Shown one piece after another: positions 44,622-46,492 of a DNA stretch of 46,492 bases. Below the pieces are notes generated by a model. It saw only the letters and a program-made list of their open reading frames with translations, was not told the origin of the DNA and did not search any database. The position numbers and the translations under genes were made by a program. The stretch lies in NCBI GenBank assembly GCA_938092015.1, contig CALKOT010000009.1, forward strand, positions 1 to 46,492. Direction: 5' to 3'. Source of the stretch: an uncultured Paracoccaceae bacterium. GTDB taxonomy: Bacteria; Pseudomonadota; Alphaproteobacteria; Rhodobacterales; Rhodobacteraceae. Within the stretch, counting starts at the first letter, position 1; every line of letters starts with the position of its first letter.

Positions 44622-45314
44622 TCAGTGGATATCCTTCGCTGATCCCATGGCTTTTTTCAGCTTAGCGATGTCGAACCCTTCGCTTCGCGCTGCGGCAAGG
44701 ACAGGTTCTTCGCGGCGCATGCACAGGGCTACGGCTTCTGGCAGGGCTGCGACGGCATCTTTGGGTACAATGACAGCGCCATGGCGATCAGCGTGAAGGA
44801 TGTCGCCGTCTTTTGCCGCCATTCCGTGAACCGTCACCTCGCCACCGAAGTCTACCAAATGAACATGCGCATGGCTTGGTCCGACCCGTCCGCTCAGCAT
44901 CTGAAACCCAGGCGCCCATTCTTCAAGGTCACGGAATGATCCGTTCGTCACGCAGCCCTGACAGCCAAGGCCGTGATGTATGGCGGAGTTCACTTCCCCC
45001 CAGAACGCGCCGTATCCCGGCGTTTCATCCATGTCTTCAATGACCACGATGCTTGGGCCTTCACCGCCATTAGCGATGTAGTCATAATAGGCGAGGCGTT
45101 GGGCTGCCATGTCCTCAGCTGATTTCTCGGATGGCGCGCGCGCGCGGATGCGCGCTGTACGGACATGGCCCACAATGGCTGGCATATCGGCATCAGCCAG
45201 AACAAAAGGCTTAGACGTGAACCCGTGGCCGCGCCGGTTCGGAACGACCAGCTCAAGCGCATTGCAGATTGTGGGGGTATCCCATTGGGCGAGGGCGGCG
45301 ATGGCGTTTGTCAT
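44622..45314 (-). CDS. RraA-like / HMG-aldolase-family protein
   Basis: 230 residues of the RraA/demethylmenaquinone-methyltransferase-like fold. WDTPTICNALEL opens the domain, and the catalytic-type loop GEVNSAIHHGLGCQGCVTNG with the Arg-Asp pair SFRDLEEW appears near residue 120-140. Family members include class II pyruvate aldolases (4-hydroxy-4-methyl-2-oxoglutarate aldolase) and RNase E regulators; the Arg-Asp pair favours lyase activity. ATG 45314 with TGGAG is chosen over an in-frame start at 45341. No link with the amine genes is obvious. Confidence 0.82.
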   Translation of the reverse strand: MTNAIAALAQWDTPTICNALELVVPNRRGHGFTSKPFVLADADMPAIVGHVRTARIRARAPSEKSAEDMAAQRLAYYDYIANGGEGPSIVVIEDMDETPGYGAFWGEVNSAIHHGLGCQGCVTNGSFRDLEEWAPGFQMLSGRVGPSHAHVHLVDFGGEVTVHGMAAKDGDILHADRHGAVIVPKDAVAALPEAVALCMRREEPVLAAARSEGFDIAKLKKAMGSAKDIH

Positions 45315-45395
45315 GATGGCGGCTCCAATATCGATCCACATAACCTAACGGACGTTGGTCCTGCGCGGCTATGTCAAACCCCGCCTGACGCGACG

Positions 45396-45430
45396 CCAAA
45401 AGAAAAGGCCGCTGATTTGCACCAGCGGCC
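45396..45430 (-). terminator. Rho-independent terminator after the amt-small protein operon
   Basis: Arms 45407-45414 and 45423-45430 (GGCCGCTG and its complement) with an 8-base loop. On the minus strand the stem is followed by TTTTCTTTTGG (45406-45396). It lies 23 bases after the 55-residue gene and is a convincing terminator for leftward transcription. Confidence 0.88.
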
Positions 45431-45453
45431 TTCGTTACAGTCTGAAGAAGAAC

Positions 45454-45621
45454 TTACTTGTTCTTCTCAGCCTTTTTGTAGGCATCCAGCTCATGCCGGC
45501 TGCCAACTACGAGAGCAACGATGCAGAGAACTGCAGAAATCGCTGTCCAAAGACCCGTTGACCCCGACGCCATGTGGAGAGCGCCGGCGACATCGTTCCA
45601 GGTTCCAGATTCGAATTGCAT
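45454..45621 (-). CDS. 55-residue membrane protein downstream of the ammonium transporter
   Basis: A short gene of 55 residues. It starts ATG 45621 with AAGGA about 9 bases upstream, and stops TAA at 45454. The sequence has a polar N-terminus (MQFESGTWNDVAGALHMASG), one hydrophobic segment (LWTAISAVLCIVALVVG) and a Lys/Glu-rich C-terminus (HELDAYKKAEKNK). It lies 20 bases after the amt stop and directly before the terminator, so it is co-transcribed with amt. A regulatory or stabilising partner of the ammonium transporter is inferred from position; I recall similar small genes after amt in Rhodobacteraceae. Confidence 0.8.
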   Translation of the reverse strand: MQFESGTWNDVAGALHMASGSTGLWTAISAVLCIVALVVGSRHELDAYKKAEKNK

Positions 45622-45641
45622 ATTATGTTTCCTTTCCCTGT

Positions 45642-46492
45642 TTATTCCGCCGGAGTGGCGGAAGCGCCGATGCCTTCAGGATAGGCCTGAATTGGCACTT
45701 TGCTCATGTCGAGACCGGCAATCTCAGCCGCTTCACCAACACGAAGCAAGCCGCACATCTTAAGGACCAGCGAGACGATATAGCCTGGCACAAGACCCAA
45801 AAGGATGAACACGACAGAGCCGACGAGCTGACCCATGAAGCTGACCGTTGGAACGTCACCAGCAGCTCCCTGCAACGCTGGCAAGCCTGCACCCCAGATG
45901 CCGAACATCAGCATGCCGTAGATACCGATGGTGCCGTGCACGGTAACCGCGCCAACCGCATCGTCGATGCCCATCTTTTCAAGCACACCAGCGGCAGGCT
46001 TCAGCAAGATGCCAGCGCCGAATGCGACTGAGAACGCCAGTGGCGGCCAGTAGACGTCGAGACCCGATGCAACCGAGATGATGCCTGCAAGCGCGCCGGA
46101 CATCATCCAGAACGGATCGCGGGTGATCATCCATGCGCCGATAATGCCGCCCGCAATACCCATCAGGATGTTGAAGCTAAGCGCTGACAGCGTGATTGGC
46201 GTACCGTAGATGGTCGTCATCTTGTCGCCATACCAAGACCATGCCTCACCGGGAACGATGACACAGGCCATCAGGAAGCCCCAGAAACCGACGATGATCA
46301 GCATCAGGCCTGTAACTGTGAACGGCATGTTATGCGCGCCGATGTCGTTGGCTGAGCCATCGGCGTTGAACTTGCCGATACGTGGTCCAAGGTTGATCAG
46401 GACGCCAAGTGCGAAGAAGCCGGCAACCGCGTGGACAAGCCCCGCCGCGCCAAAGTCATGCACGCCCCATTCCGTGACCAGCCAGCCATCTG
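45642..46492 (-). CDS. amtB: Ammonium transporter (Amt), 5' end outside the window
   Basis: 282 C-terminal residues are visible; the frame runs off the right edge (DGWLVTEWGVHDFGAAG at the edge). Landmarks are HDFGAAGLVHAVAG (first pore His of the twin-His pair), FWGFLMACVIVP, and VGAVTVHGTIGIYGMLMFGI (second pore His), with about seven transmembrane segments. It imports ammonium, useful beside amine pathways that release or consume nitrogen through glutamate. The C-terminus (GEAAEIAGLDMSKVPIQAYP) fits the family's signature tail. A small membrane-protein gene follows after 20 bases. GlnK is not in view. Confidence 0.92.
   Translation of the reverse strand, partial: DGWLVTEWGVHDFGAAGLVHAVAGFFALGVLINLGPRIGKFNADGSANDIGAHNMPFTVTGLMLIIVGFWGFLMACVIVPGEAWSWYGDKMTTIYGTPITLSALSFNILMGIAGGIIGAWMITRDPFWMMSGALAGIISVASGLDVYWPPLAFSVAFGAGILLKPAAGVLEKMGIDDAVGAVTVHGTIGIYGMLMFGIWGAGLPALQGAAGDVPTVSFMGQLVGSVVFILLGLVPGYIVSLVLKMCGLLRVGEAAEIAGLDMSKVPIQAYPEGIGASATPAE

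Noticed and set aside
45165-46031. 288-codon plus-strand frame across the RraA start, terminator and amt
   Set aside because: It crosses a convincing terminator and several real genes in antisense; composition is not protein-like.

Overview
The window reads as a chromosomal stretch of a marine alphaproteobacterium, most likely of the Roseobacter group (Rhodobacterales). This is inferred from the linked trimethylamine (TMA) and TMAO genes (tmm, tmoXWV, tdm, gmaS-mgsABC), a VPLPA-CTERM-type protein, the moderately high GC and the tightly coupled operons. I see no rRNA, tRNA, CRISPR array, insertion sequence or phage gene. No gap between genes exceeds about 300 bases.

Layout. (1) 254-4764: a HAD-family hydrolase with a clear terminator, then, leftward, a DUF2161-type protein, a cytochrome P450 and an MFS transporter. 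(2) 5041-13523: a leftward operon with a substrate-binding protein, two ATPases, two permeases of the branched-chain-amino-acid type, an N,N-dimethylformamidase (DMFase)-type hydrolase and a LuxR-type regulator. The second permease continues in frame, without a stop, into what looks like the DMFase small subunit. (3) 13792-18644, rightward: a second P450, a damaged VPLPA-CTERM gene, a hydantoinase/oxoprolinase-A protein, and a cupin-containing XRE regulator broken by a one-base frameshift. (4) 18750-23929: glxB-glxC-glxD, a small dimeric-barrel protein, a type III glutamine-synthetase homologue and a class I glutamine amidotransferase. This is a second gamma-glutamyl-transfer set, and its GlxD lacks the iron-sulfur cysteines seen in its paralogue in this window. 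(5) 23993-31404: a GntR regulator divergent from an FAD oxidoreductase, then gmaS, mgsABC and an unknown 137-residue protein. (6) 31534-40877: a nitrilase-family amidohydrolase, an unknown 200-residue protein, tmm, tmoXWV and tdm. (7) 40864-46492: a small membrane protein, another FAD oxidoreductase, a TPR protein, an RraA-like protein, a 55-residue membrane protein and a partial ammonium transporter.

How the parts fit (known chemistry applied to these genes). TMAO enters through TmoXWV or is made from TMA by Tmm. Tdm splits it to dimethylamine (DMA) and formaldehyde. The DMFase-type enzyme would also release DMA, plus formate, from an amide imported by the adjacent ABC transporter. After DMA becomes monomethylamine (MMA), GmaS and MgsABC convert it to gamma-glutamylmethylamide and then N-methylglutamate. 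Two steps lack their usual enzymes here: no dmmDABC for DMA, and no four-subunit mgdABCD for N-methylglutamate. The FAD oxidoreductase next to gmaS is the best local candidate for the latter. Formaldehyde/formate oxidation genes are not in the window. AmtB would recover ammonium.

All family assignments are by eye from translated motifs; no database search was run.
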